A stretch of DNA of 64,000 bases, taken from the NCBI GenBank assembly GCA_023101725.1, contig JALJCO010003447.1, forward strand, positions 29,287 to 93,286, in the 5' to 3' direction. The stretch is from Atherinomorus stipes (Eukaryota > Chordata > Actinopteri > Atheriniformes > Atherinidae). Positions 36,025 through 47,800 of the stretch are shown one piece after another (the first letter of the stretch is position 1; the number at the start of each line of letters is the position of its first letter). The notes under the pieces are model-generated. The model was given only the letters and a program-made list of their open reading frames with translations, ran no database searches and was not told the DNA's origin. A program made the position numbers and the translations under genes.

Positions 36025-38198
36025 TCATTTAGCAGACACCTTTCCCCAAAGCAACTTACATCTGAGAGAACAACACAAGCAAGAAATCAAATAGGAGGGT
36101 CCAGCACAAATAAGTGCTGGTCAGAATGCTGTGAGTCCGGTTGGACACAGGTGCTGCCATGCAGTCGTAGGATTTTTTTTTTTTAAATTACTATTTTGTA
36201 CTAAATTAACTGTTGTAACACAAAAGACTGAGATGTAAATGTTTTGCAAATGTAAATGTGGATGTAAACGTTTCACCAGCTAAGCTGTGACACTGTGATG
36301 AAACTAAATGGTTAAAAACAATAATCCCTGACTTATATTTACGATTTTGTCGGGCAGAGACAAAGTTCAGTGCAACGCCTGGGTCATGCAGTGATTTAGA
36401 GAGGCTTGAATATCCTCTGCTTTGTATTTTATCGGTGGAGCATGCATAAAAAAAAAAAATGTGTTTGTGGAAAATTTGGGGAATTTGGAGGCAGTAACCT
36501 AAACTATTTTTCATGTTCTTCAAATCATTACTGCAAATTTCTGCAGAAAGCTTCCTAAAAGTCATAACCCAAGGTTTCCCTGCAGAACACTGCTCAGAGC
36601 ATCTCTGCTTTCACTTTGCCTTTTTGCCATAATGTATCCTGCTGCAACTTCTTCCCAAAGTGCACTTACCAGCACTCAGCCATCTACATAATATAAACGA
36701 TAACATAATTTATTATACCAGGTCATGTTCTCCTATTTCTCAGGGGTCCACTGCTGATGCTTATCGTATGTTCTAACGGCTGCTGGTTTTTGCAGAGGAC
36801 AGGGGCCAGATATGGGCACCCTGGCCGCTCAGCCAAATGCAACAATGGAAAGTGTTTTGACATCTTTCATAGCCAGTGTGAAAGTTTTCAAGTAAATTAT
36901 CCACAAGTAGCTCCTCTGGGACTGCATAACACAGGCCATTGACTCTTACTGAGAGTTTGACCCTGTCACAATTCACTAATTGTCCTTCCTTGGACTTCTG
37001 TGTATTAGTCACTGCACATCAGGGGAACCCTACAAGACCTGCCATTATTGAGGATGCTCTGAGCCACTTGTCTAGCTGTCATTAGTTCCCTGCCTCAGTC
37101 GCATAGATTTTTACTCCGGCATACTTGTTTTCCTTTCAACACATCAAAGTTTAGAGCTGACTGTGTACTGATTTTCTAAAATGTCCAAACCTTTTTAGGA
37201 GGTATCTTTGTAATGATCAATATCTTTAATACAGTATGTTACTGCTTTGTTTTTTTGTTTGTTTGCTTGTTTGGTTGTTTTGTTTCCCACTTTTTATGGA
37301 TGATTTGTCACTTGATAATATTTAAGGTCCTTATTTTCAAAAATATCTAAATATGTAATTAAATTCAATATGCCTGGTAGGCCGCAAAATCAATGTCCGC
37401 ATTTGAAATCATTAAAAAAGAGAAAGAGTCTGGTCTTTAGTGGAGTCTCTGTGGTCCATCTTACCTTGTATGACATCCAGCTGCCAAGTTCCAAGTAAAT
37501 GTTGCAGGCCAAAACACTAAAGTTTGAACCAATCAGTGTCAAATACTTGCAGCTACAGTGAGTTTCTGGGTGTGAAGACAGTTTACTGGGAACTCTTTTC
37601 CCATGTACTGCTTCACTGATCTGATTGGTCGATAAACAGATGGTCTGTTATATCACCTTCTAGGTATTTCCTGCTCTTTTTCAAATAGTTTTAGTGGAGC
37701 AGTTCCCAGATGGTTCTGTGTAATAAGCCATCTGGAGCATAAGGTTATGATCCATCCACGATGCACCATAATGTTTTACAGCAATCAACCAAGCAATTGT
37801 TGAAATATTTCAATTTGTGCTTAATTGGTGGGCTGACTGGTTGACATTACCAGCTCTGTTGAGAGGGTGGCTTAAATTGTGGTTTTGTTTTTCTGTTCTG
37901 TGACAAAGTGAAGTGAAACAGATGTTAGACTGCTTCAATATAATGTAAACACACAAATTAACACTTGGCTGAGGAGCAGGGCATAAAACAAACTTGAAAC
38001 TGATATCTCTACATATTCATTTAAATGATACATAAATCTTTGAAAGCATTATGGGATTAACGAACAATGGGTCATGGCCGCTCAGTAAATTTAATACATC
38101 ATTACACATCAATACACCTGCAGTTTCATGGACAATCTAGAAAAATACAATAAACTCCACCAAGAATTTGATTAATTTCTACCAATAAAGTAACACTA
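36025..38198. other. Non-coding, no assigned features
   Basis: AT-rich. No supported gene or complete transposon. ORFs at 36206-36565 and 36757-37012 lack domains and overlap in opposite strands. Confidence 0.5.
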
Positions 38199-38398
38199 CT
38201 CACAAAAAGTTAGGAATATTCAACTTTTGGTTTTGAAGAACAGAATGATGCAGAATAAATATTTAACCATTGAACAATGTAAATGTGAATTGAAAAGTTT
38301 AGAGAAAGTTTAGTTCAGTTCACCTTGAAAGGTTGTAGTGGATTTTAGATTCATTCTGACATCATGCAAAAAGCCAAATATCCTTAACTTTTTGTGAG
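38199..38398. mobile_element. Tc1/mariner-type MITE
   Basis: The left end is CTCACAAAAAGTTAGGAATA; the right end, inverted, is CTCACAAAAAGTTAAGGATA. TA flanks at 38197-38198 and 38399-38400. The 200-bp element has no coding sequence. Confidence 0.85.
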
Positions 38399-38400
38399 TA

Positions 38401-41400
38401 GTCTATTTTCAACTTTAAAAAAAACATTGCATGGTGATAATATTTGATAATCTTTAAGATGTGAAGGATTTTAACAGGTTTTAACATTACTCAAGAAGAT
38501 CAGTGTTCATGCAGAGATCTCTTTTTCTTTTTTTTTTTTTCTTTTTCCTTTTTTGCAACTTTTAAAACTATAAAAATAAAAATCTCACAAATTCTGCACG
38601 GCACAAAAATTGTTACTATTATCACTACCGCAAACCTAATTTTAGAGACATTCCCTCGATCATCCATGCAGGCATCATGCACACATGAGAAAGACTTCAA
38701 AAAGGCCAGCTGTGACAGCGGTGCAGCAATAGCGCAACCTTGCAATTAAAATACTCATGAAGAGAATCAATCACAACAAATGTATGAACCAGACATGAAA
38801 GTTAGTCAGTTTCTGACACTGAACAGTTGGTTATGTCTTGCTACACGATCAGGAAAAGCAGTGAGCTCCCACAAAGCCTGTTGTCATAATGCAAAATCAG
38901 CTTCCTGACACAGATCAGCTCAGTCTGTCAGATTTGTGTACTTTGAATGTTTGATAATATTTAAAAAGAAATGAAAAAGTGGCCGCTGAAATAAAAACCA
39001 TGCAAGATGTAAATGTACAACAAGTTACTCCTATGTAAAAAAAACAATAAGAGAAGAAAATAAGTTACAGGTTATAATGATTTTGTTTGCCTTTATAATA
39101 GAAATGCAACAAAATCAGGAATTCACCTGGTTAAGCATCTATACTGGCAACGTGAGAGCAAGGCACATCGAGGCAAAATGCTAAAATGAAGCTGCAAAGA
39201 AACTCAGCAAAACTGAATGTGAAGCATGTGAGACAAACCTGTAGGTTATAAAATCAGTGGTTGGAAGAGCAGTATTACTGTGGGTGAAGATGTGGAGAAG
39301 AAAATAAGGTAAAAGAAAGTGATACAAATATCGGGGGAAAGAAAATGGGCTCTTGGTGAGGATAGGCTCTGGCAAGTGATGGTCAAACTCACAGGGCTTG
39401 AATACCAATTATTCTCAACATCTGTAAGTAAAGCTGGAGAGCAGGAGAGTAATATTTCAAGATTTTAAAAAGTTGGCTGCCGGCGGATGGTGGTGGTGGT
39501 GATGGTGGGGGGGGGGTGCAGGTTAAAAACTAGTTGAGAAATTCCATTCAGATTTATGCATTTGCATCTTTAGATTTAATGTCATTCTGCTCTAATTCAC
39601 TCAGACTAAACTGTGCAAATAATTTACTAAGAGTGTGCTTCAGTGTTATACGCTTGATAAATTACTGAATACAGAAGTGTCAACTCTGCTTACAGAGGAG
39701 TAGATCAATTAAATCACCAGGGGCCAGATGCATAAATGAAGCAAACACACACACTCACACTCACCCACACACGCACACAATAAAGCATGTTTTTTCCTAC
39801 ATACAAGTTGGTATTTCTAATGAAACAACATGAAATAAGAACATGTGCTCTTCAGATCATGCACACGTACACATTTTTATAACAATCTAACCTTGATATT
39901 GTGAAACAGAAATGGAAAACTGCAACACAATCAAACATAAAAAATACAGGCAAAATCACTAGAATAGTGTTATGAAGGTTTGTTTTTTTATGTTTTTCCC
40001 ATTAAATTAATTCTAATTGGCTGTTTTAAACAGCTCTGCTGTGACTACTTGCCTTTGTTGGAAGACCTTGTCAAAGCAACATAAAGAAAAGAAAAACTAT
40101 TAAGAGATTTTCTGGCACAAGATGACGGCTGGGTCATGGGCCACTGCAGGCTTGAAAGGGCTGCTCCTCATGAACTGTGTAAGGAACTGTCTCAGCCAGG
40201 GCTCTCATGTGTAGTTGGACCATTTTTTCTTTTACCTCTGCAGAGTCCTTTGAACTTGCAGAAACAATTTCTTCTGTTTTCCTTTTCAAGGCCGAGACGA
40301 CTAAGAATATTTTATTAATTCTACTTCGCTGATGAGAGCCGATAAATTTTATTGCACTTCTTCTTGTGGTGAAAACTATGTTTTACATGCAAATGATTAA
40401 TTAGTCATGAGTGCCATCCATTCAGAAATCCCATATTGCATGTGCATATGGAGTTTCCTTAAGAAGAATCAACCAGAAGTGCAGCTTGGAAATAATCAGG
40501 TTTTTGTGCTCACTCACAGTTTTAGTCATTAAAATACACAGTTTTATGGATTTGGACCGTTGGCTTAATTTACTTAAACTCAACAGGTTTCCACTGCAAC
40601 CAAACATCAGGTATAGCTGCTCAAATCAAAACATTAATAACACTGCATGGTGCAAGACTCCTCCTAACACACTAATAACATCAATACAGTGATGCTTTTA
40701 TCAAAAGTCTTTGAAATCTTTGTCCATTTCCATCCACACTGATGGACAAGAATTACTGCAGCTTTTATTTGTTATTATGCTGGCATTATATCAACATCCT
40801 TTATAATTTCACAGTTTATGGAGGCTGAATAAATTAAGTCTCTCCTTGTTAACTTCGTCCACCCTTCGTTTTCAGATCAGACTGTGACCTTAGTTGTTGC
40901 TTGCCCTTGTCTTAACTGGAGAGTTTTGTAAAAGAGACCCACGAGGTTCCTTTTATCTCAGCTGTTTTGTTTTATTCCTTCCCTCGCCTTTCTGTAATAG
41001 CTTTCATGTTAAAAATGCCTCGTTTAGCAGGAAAACTTTCACATAAGATTAAGTCTGTGTTATCTAAAAAAAGTGTATGCAGTAATAGTATTTAAAGCAT
41101 GCGAAAAATGATGAAAGGCTGTAAAAGCTCAGCAAGAGTCAGCTGCTGCGGTGACAACACTCTCTTCTGATACTTGACTTTTGTAACTGAGGCAAAAGAT
41201 CAATAAATCAGTTGGTGCAGTGATTGGTTAGGGAAAAAAGCTCTCAGCTCTGTCAGGCCTTGATTATTCACCGCTGACAACCATTTTCCAACAATACTCC
41301 GCTCTCAATGGGTGTGTCAGTGTTAAAAAACGACATACTGTTTATTTGTTTGGAAAGAAAGGTGAGATGTGGTGGAAAAAAAGCTAAATGATATGAAAAC

Positions 41401-42852
41401 AGAATAAAACTTTTGGAGGACAAGATCATTTCTGCAATACTACAGCTGTTTTGCAGTCATTTTGTCAACTGCAACATATAAAATGTGCATATTGAGTAGA
41501 ACGGTTTGGAAAATTATAAATCTACCTGAGGACAATCAAGTAGGAGCAAGTTTTGAAAATCAAAATGTGATTAACACCTAATTGAAATGCTTTTTAATCT
41601 TTAGTGTCCCTAATCTCAGTGACCTCAGACATCAGTGCAAATGCATGAATAAACTGGCATGTTCATTCATGAGGAAATGAGACAACTAGCCTCAGGCTGC
41701 CTTGTTTGAAAAACCAGCTGGTTAAATGTGCTGCACCTTTCACAGCTCCTGCTGTCGATCAAAAAAGGACAAAATAGCAAGACATGAGGTGCTTTTGTTG
41801 AGCAAACAACTAAAGCCAATGTAAAAAAAAAAAAAAAAGGGGGGGGGGGATCCAGATTAACAAACAAAGATATGGGGAGGAGGTTCAGGTAGATAGAAAT
41901 GGCAGAGATTTCAAAAGCCAAACAAGGTACACACCAGAAATACTAGCAGAAACACAGGGAACCAACACCAGCAAGATGTGCAGGTATAAACAGAAAACAA
42001 GGTGCTGTGTTAATCAGTAATTTTAATTGTATGTACAGTCAGGGAGGCTTAAAAGGAAAACTTGATTCACACAGAAGCATTGTCACCACTCAGCTTGTAA
42101 ATTGCCGGTATCACTCCTGGTGCTAAAATGAAATTAAGATGCTTTTTTTTATTGACCATTTACACAGATGCTACAATACTCAAATTCCAGGCTTCACATA
42201 AATGGCCAGCTAACTGAAAAGGGCCCGAAATGCTGCAGAAAAATATACTAGTTTCTTCTATGTGATTAAACAGTTTTGACCAGATGAATACACAATATTC
42301 ATACTGTATATTCATTGTCAGGACCTAATTTCACTTTGACAGTATTTGTATCAGCAGAAAACACACATCTCCAATCTGCTGTCCTCACAGAAAAGGTAGA
42401 GAGATGTTTTTATCTGTTTGCCCTGATATAAGGGCGAGTTATTTCTGTGAATCATCCATAAATAAATTAATAAAGAAAAAATAAACCCAACTTACTGTTG
42501 TGTCCAGGATCCCCTGACTAATAATCCAGTCTTTATAGCCACAGTGAGTTTGTACCAAACCTGAGGCTTCTGATTTAAAGGGGCTTCCAAAGCAAGCACT
42601 CCATCAGGAAGTATAAAAATTTATTTGTGCTCTGTTTCCGGTCTGTAATCTCAGTGGAGCAGATGTGCTCTTTCGTTTTGCTCATCAATATGAAAAAAAA
42701 AAAAACTTTACATCCAGCTCTGTACTCACATTATCGCGGGTCATGATTGTATAGGTTGAACATTAATTCTAGCAAGAACATAATGAGACATATAATTAGC
42801 TCCAAAACTTGGTACTTTATTACAAAAAATGAAACAGCCGAGTGCTTATCAC
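38401..42852. other. Non-coding, no assigned features
   Basis: Long AT-rich stretch with a pyrimidine tract (about 38519-38553), a GGT-rich patch (about 39485-39520) and an A/G homopolymer junction at 41823-41850. I see no gene, RNA or bounded transposon. Confidence 0.5.
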
Positions 42853-43007
42853 CACTGAGCAGATGCCCCACAATGGCTTGTGTCAGGGGAGTTTTTGCAA
42901 GAGCTGTTTGCACCTCAGACCAGGCAGACAAAAAAGCTGCTGCCTTGCTTCTGATGGCAGTAGCACGGCCCCGCACCAGGCTGTCAAAAGTCTGAATCCC
43001 TATTATG
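42853..43007 (-). CDS. Exon-like segment of unknown identity
   Basis: On the minus strand, a pyrimidine-rich tract ends TTTTCTGACAG (43008) and a possible donor CAGTG|GTGATAAG follows at 42852. Between them are 51 open codons, with split codons at both ends. The protein contains GIQTFDSLVRGRATAIRSKA and WSEVQTALAKTPLTQAIVG, with balanced codon use and composition quite unlike the flanking Phe/Leu/Ile-rich intronic translation in the same 165-codon frame. I do not recognise the family. It is not a GALNT exon. It could be an exon of another minus-strand gene, an alternative exon, a pseudogene piece, or chance. The donor is weaker than consensus. Confidence 0.35.
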
Positions 43008-43495
43008 CTGTCAGAAAATGAAAAATCTTTTAGAAAGCTGTCAAATAAGATGGGGAAAAATAAAGATTGTTTCTGAATTAGTATTGACACCACATTGTCA
43101 ACACATTTTACGATTGATGAAGCATGGTAATAAAAAGAACTGTGAATCTTCTTTTGCCAGACAATGTTTAAAAAAAAACTCAAAAAAAGAGACAAGCTTT
43201 TTTGTAGCATGTCAGGACAAACGTGCATATACGGTATATTTCAATCAAAGACAGCTTATTATGCCTATTCACATTCAAATTTTATGATGGGATCTAGAAA
43301 ACATTTACATGACAATGTAAAAAAAAGAAAAGAAACGATGATTAAAACAATAAAGCATGTTTTCTAGCTCCTTCGCAGTTTACTCTTGTGATGTTTTCAG
43401 TTAAAAATCTGTTGTAAACTCCTCTTACAGCTCCAACCTTCTTTTGTTTTGTTCAGCACCAGTTGTGTACACATCTCAAGCTAGACTGCAGTCAA

Positions 43496-43605
43496 GCAGT
43501 ATTGCTAACTTTGCGTCTTTGTTGCTATATTTAGCAAGTTTTCAGACCCCCCAGCAACTTTTTTAAAAAGAAAGCAACAAATATAGCAACTTTTTCTGGT
43601 GGCAT
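43496..43605. repeat. Hairpin-forming repeat hosting the BEL insertion
   Basis: GTTGCTATATTT (43521-43532) and AAATATAGCAAC (43579-43590) are perfect inverted repeats. The text continues CTTTTTCTGGTGGCAT and, past the BEL element, ATTAGAGACTTTTGAAGAC. Together this resembles one contiguous dispersed fish repeat that the BEL element split. The far end of this older repeat was not located. Confidence 0.5.
43601..43605. repeat. Target site duplication, left
   Basis: GGCAT, matched exactly at 51635-51639. Five base pairs is usual for BEL/Pao integrases. Confidence 0.9.
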
Positions 43606-43760
43606 TGTAGCGAACGCAGTTACACAAGCATTTTTTCTGTGTGAATTTATTTTATTTTGTGAATATGAATATATTTTACTTTCAATATCCATTTCATATT
43701 TTGTGTATTTTTGATTTATATTTACATAATTTTGGGAAATATTGTTGATTAATAATGTCA

Positions 43761-43798
43761 GACGTCAGCAATTGGGTCATCACGTGGTCACGTGACGC
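43761..43798 (+). promoter_or_regulatory. U3 E-box pair and CRE-like motif
   Basis: Two CACGTG E-boxes lie 8 bp apart (43781-43786 and 43789-43794), the second within the palindrome GTCACGTGAC. A GACGTCAG CRE-like motif lies just upstream at 43761. CACGTG is the known site of USF/MYC-type bHLH factors; use here is inference. Confidence 0.45.
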
Positions 43799-44025
43799 TT
43801 TGATTAAGAAATCTGAGTTTCGTTTCATACTCAGTCGGCGTGTGCAAGTGCAAGAGTAAAGACAAAGGACTGTGACATATTGATGAAGAAATGGACTAGC
43901 AACTCCTAACCTTCTGGTTGGAGGGGCATACGGTATGGACAATTAATGGAAATAATCTTGTGTTTGTATGTATGTAAATTGTGATTTTGAAAGAATGTAT
44001 ATTTTGTTTGATAAGTTTCAGTTTG

Positions 44026-44032
44026 ATATAAG
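44026..44032 (+). promoter_or_regulatory. Candidate LTR TATA box
   Basis: GATATAAGGG around 44025-44034, about 100 bp upstream of the poly(A) signal. It would place the transcript start near 44055-44060 and define a short R region. Predicted only. Confidence 0.45.
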
Positions 44033-44063
44033 GGAACATGACGGTTTCACTTATGACTATTTG

Positions 44064-44096
44064 CCACCGTGCATTGTCTTTCAGTGTTCACGGTGG
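44064..44096 (+). promoter_or_regulatory. LTR stem-loop between TATA and poly(A) signal
   Basis: CCACCGTG (44064-44071) and CACGGTGG (44089-44096) form a perfect 8-bp GC-rich stem with a 17-nt loop. If transcription starts where the TATA predicts, this hairpin lies at the very 5' end of the RNA and again in the 3' R copy. The same sequence is in the 3' LTR (51496-51528). Confidence 0.6.
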
Positions 44097-44127
44097 TATT
44101 GGGCGTTTGTATGACGGAAAATCCTGT

Positions 44128-44133
44128 AATAAA
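44128..44133 (+). terminator. Poly(A) signal in 5' LTR
   Basis: AATAAA within CTGTAATAAAACACTC. The 3' LTR copy (51560-51565) is the one expected to be used. Confidence 0.6.
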
Positions 44134-44202
44134 ACACTCGAATCCATCAGTCGGAGCGTTGCACTTTCATCAACCAGTTAGAAAAAGTTGGGAGCAGCTA
44201 TA

Positions 44203-44865
44203 GTGAACACGTGCACCGTCTGCAGCGCCGCCCGAGGCCCGAGAACATCGAGGGATGCCGCGCGGTGAATGAAAGCTGTGAACTTCTCGCCAGCCATGAC
44301 GAGATGGACGGGGGAGGAGAAGAAAAGACCGTCGCAGCTTGAGGATAACAACTCGTCGTCGGCTCGAAGTGACAGCTCGTCGACCCTTATGAAGACTCGC
44401 CTGCAGCTTGGAGAAACTACAGCTCGTCTTTCAGCCTCGCCAATCTACGAGGTCCGTTGCAATTGCAGTGACTTGCAAAACATGGCGTCGGCTTGCAACG
44501 AGGACAAGGATTGAGACTGTGCCGTTCCACAAGTCACCACAAGAGAGCAACAGCGCGCCGTGGTTGTGAGTAGTAACACCAGCCCTTGGATTTCAGGTTT
44601 TTTCAGTCATTAAGAAAAGGACATTTTATCTTGTAAATATTTGAATATAAATGTGAAAGGCCATTTTGTGCATATTGGTGTGAATATTTCTGGCCTGTGT
44701 GAATAATTAATGTTTGCATTCCTACTTTGGATTTCTTGTTTGGTTTAACATGTGTGTGATTGATATTTGACATTAATACTGAGGATTACTTATAGCATAA
44801 GTTTTGCTTAAGGTTTTAGATTTGGTTACTACTTTACTTAGTGTTGCTTAAAAATAATTCAGAAA
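44203..44865 (+). promoter_or_regulatory. BEL leader, with candidate intron
   Basis: Sequence between the 5' LTR and gag-pol. It begins GTGAACACGTGCACCGTC; no TGG-starting primer-binding site immediately follows the LTR, which is unusual. The first 300 bp are CpG-rich and carry an 81-codon upstream ORF (44269-44514). A strong donor-like GTGAGT at 44566 and an acceptor-like AATAATTCAG ending at 44862, with AT-rich sequence between, suggest a 297-bp leader intron whose removal would place the gag-pol ATG four bases after the junction. Confidence 0.5.
44269..44514 (+). CDS. Upstream ORF in BEL leader (81 aa), hypothetical
   Basis: An open frame starting MKAVNFSPAMTRWTGEEKKR, rich in Ser, Lys and Glu, ending TGA. 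It lies in the same frame as gag-pol but is separated from it by 117 codons that include stops. No domain is recognised. It may be an untranslated leader stretch, a regulatory uORF, or the relic of a longer gag. Low confidence as a protein. Confidence 0.25.
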   Translation: MKAVNFSPAMTRWTGEEKKRPSQLEDNNSSSARSDSSSTLMKTRLQLGETTARLSASPIYEVRCNCSDLQNMASACNEDKD

Positions 44866-47800
44866 ATGGATAAAGGTGAAGAGAGTGCTCTTGTACTTGA
44901 GGGAGTAATTCAGGCTCTTGAAGAAGAAAAAATAGACTTAGAAACTAAGTTAGAAACTGAAACAAATGACTCAGTAAGAAACCAAATTACAGAACGCATT
45001 GCTGAAATTAATAGCAGTCTGCAAGCACATAGCGTAGAGAGCCAGGAATCAGCTTCTGAACCTGAACAACCTAGGCGATCAGAAAGAGAAAGAAAACCAA
45101 CTGAAAAGTGGCTTGAGTATGCAAAAGAAGAGAGTGCAAAAAAGGAAAGAAAGTTTATGTTAACTTATGTAAGCTTCAAAGGTGAGGTTCAGTACATTAG
45201 GAGCAAACTCAAAGAAGAATGTGACAAAGAGCATCTTGAAAGTATGACCGCTACTTTGGAAGAATATGAGTCACACTTAAAGCAGGAGTACGAAAGCTTA
45301 CGTGCATTGACCACACCTAGTCAAGACATAAGACGGCGGATGGATAGCTGCACCTCAGTGACCAAAGAACTAGTTACTCTGTTGGAAATGCGTTGCTCAG
45401 AGGTAGGCAAAGAGTTTGATGCTGCCGCAGTAAAAGAATCACTCGCTAAACTACTTCAGAGAGATGATGCGAAATCGATATACGGGTCCACTGTATCAAG
45501 AGCTGGCGCACATAGCGTAGCAGGAAGTCAAGTGTCATTAAAGAAAACAGAAGTAGCAGCACGCTTAGCATCAAAACGTGCCGAAATAATCAGGGAGAGT
45601 GAAATAGCTGCACAAAGAAAAGAAGTGTTTGCTCAGCAAGAGAAGTTGAAAATGCTGGAACACCAAAGGGATCTGGAAGCTATGCAAGCTGAATATGATG
45701 TGTATGAAGAGGAGGAAAAGAAAATGAACACTGAAATGGGAGAAAAGCCAGAAATAACTCTGCCTCCAAATCAGTCCCAAGGAGAAAGGAAAAACATAAC
45801 TCTGCCTCCAATTCAGTTCCAAACTCTGCATAACACAGCTCCATATGCTCAGACTCTCCATGACACACCATTCCCTCCTCGTTCTGAAAAACAATCAGAG
45901 CAAAAGGTGAATGACGCGACACTAGTGCAAGCTTTCAAAGAATCTCTTATGATGACAAGACTTCCGGCACCTGAGCCATCCGTGTTTAGTGGGGATCCTC
46001 TCAAATTTACTGAATGGAAAACCAGCTTTAAAGCCTTGATAGAGACTACCTGTACAATCCCAGCACATAGACTGTTTTATCTCAGAAAATACATAAGCGG
46101 AGATGCGCTGTCTGTGCTGGAAGGAACCTTTTACAGAAGCGATGAAGAAGCATATACACAAGCCTGGGATGCACTGAACAAGCGCTATGGCCACCCATTC
46201 ATAGTGCAAAGAGCCTTTCGAGGTAAACTTAGTAGCTGGCCCAAGATAGGACCAAAAGAGCCACTAAAATTAAGAGAGTTCAGTGATTTTCTTGTGTCAT
46301 GCAAAAATGCAATGCCTCACATATCAGGTCTGAAAGTTCTGGACGATTGTGAGGAGAATCAAAAGTTACTACAGAAACTTCCTGACTGGGCAACAGCTCG
46401 ATGGAATCGACTTGTCACCAAGGAATTGGATGATGGCAAGCCATACCCAAGTTTTGAAGCGTTCTCAAACTTCTTAGCCGAGGAGGCACGCATCGCCTGC
46501 AACCCGGTTTCCTCGCTTCATGCCTTGAAGAAGACAGATGAGAAACCAGGCACAGAAGTGAAACGCATTAAAGCCAGAACCCTAGTGACAACAACAAAGG
46601 TTGCTCAAGGAAAAGGTCACCCAGCTAAGAATTCAGGTGAATCAGCAGGCTCGACAGTTAATTCATCTGCTGCTCTAACAAAGAAGCAAATAAAATGCAT
46701 ATGCTGTCAAGAGAACCACTTCATTTACAAATGCGAAAAGTTTGCTGCTCTGACTCTTGAAGAGAAGAAAGCGTTTGTCAAAACCAACAATATGTGCTTC
46801 GCCTGTTTGAGAATTGGCCATGTTGCAAAAGATTGTCGGAAAAAGGCTACATGCAATGTTTGTAGAAAAAGCCATCCAACTCCGCTTCATGATGAACCGG
46901 CTCAAGAGGTAAAGCCTGAAGTAAGCCAACAAAGAGACAGTACTTCTACTGCTTCATGTAGTATGAACATGACCAATGCTGACCGCACGTCAATGATAGT
47001 CCCAGTGTGGCTGTCTAGTGCTGTCAAGAGCAGCCCAGAGATCTTAGTGTATGCTCTGTTAGATACACAAAGTAGCAATACATTTGTCACTGAAGATGTG
47101 TGTGAAAAACTGGAAGTACACACTGAGCCAGTTAAACTCAAGTTATCAACCATGACTGACAGGTCAATAGTGAATTGTCACAGAGCCAGTGGGTTAAAGG
47201 TCAGAGGATACAGTTCCGAAGAATGCATAGAACTACCTCCAGCTTACACTCGAGAAGATATACCATTGGAGAAGACCAGCATTCCAACTCGGGAAACAGC
47301 CAAAGGATGGACACACTTGCTTAGCATAGCTGACGAGATGCCAGACTTGCTAGACTGTCCTGCTGGATTGCTAATAGGCTACGACTGTGTCAGAGCTCTA
47401 AAACCGAAAGAAGTCGTTTCCGGAGCCGAGCATGAGCCTTATGCAGTGAAAACAGACCTCGGGTGGAGCGTGGTTGGAGCCAAAATGCCTACTACTGGTG
47501 GAGGAACAAATGTTGGAATCTGCTATCGCATCTCTGTAAGGGAAATTCCACCTATTACACCTGCATGTGCGATTAAGGCTCTTGAGAGAGATTTTCAGGA
47601 TACCAATCCTACAGATGGAATGATCTCTCAAGAAGACATTCAGTTCCTACAAATTCTGAATGAGGGTATTCACCACAATGGCAATGGTCATCTGGAGATG
47701 CCTCTTCCTTTTAAAGAGCGTCCCCAGCTGCCTAACAACAAGCATCTAGCCACAGTTAGGCTGAAACATCTGAAAGGGAAGATGGACAAAAATCCCAAAT

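Larger units (their letters stand above)
43606..44202 (+). repeat. BEL 5' LTR (597 bp)
   Basis: Starts TGTAGCGAACGCAG and ends GGGAGCAGCTATA. Short inverted termini TGTAGC / GCTATA. The ends are TG...TA rather than TG...CA, fixed by the position of the GGCAT duplications. It carries candidate promoter, hairpin and poly(A) signals listed separately. The 82-codon minus-strand ORF inside, present identically in both LTRs, is not considered a gene. Confidence 0.95.

Noticed and set aside
43694..43942. An 82-codon minus-strand ORF repeated exactly at 51126-51374
   Set aside because: It lies wholly inside both LTRs and is duplicated only because the LTRs are. It has no domain and the opposite strand is the transcribed one.
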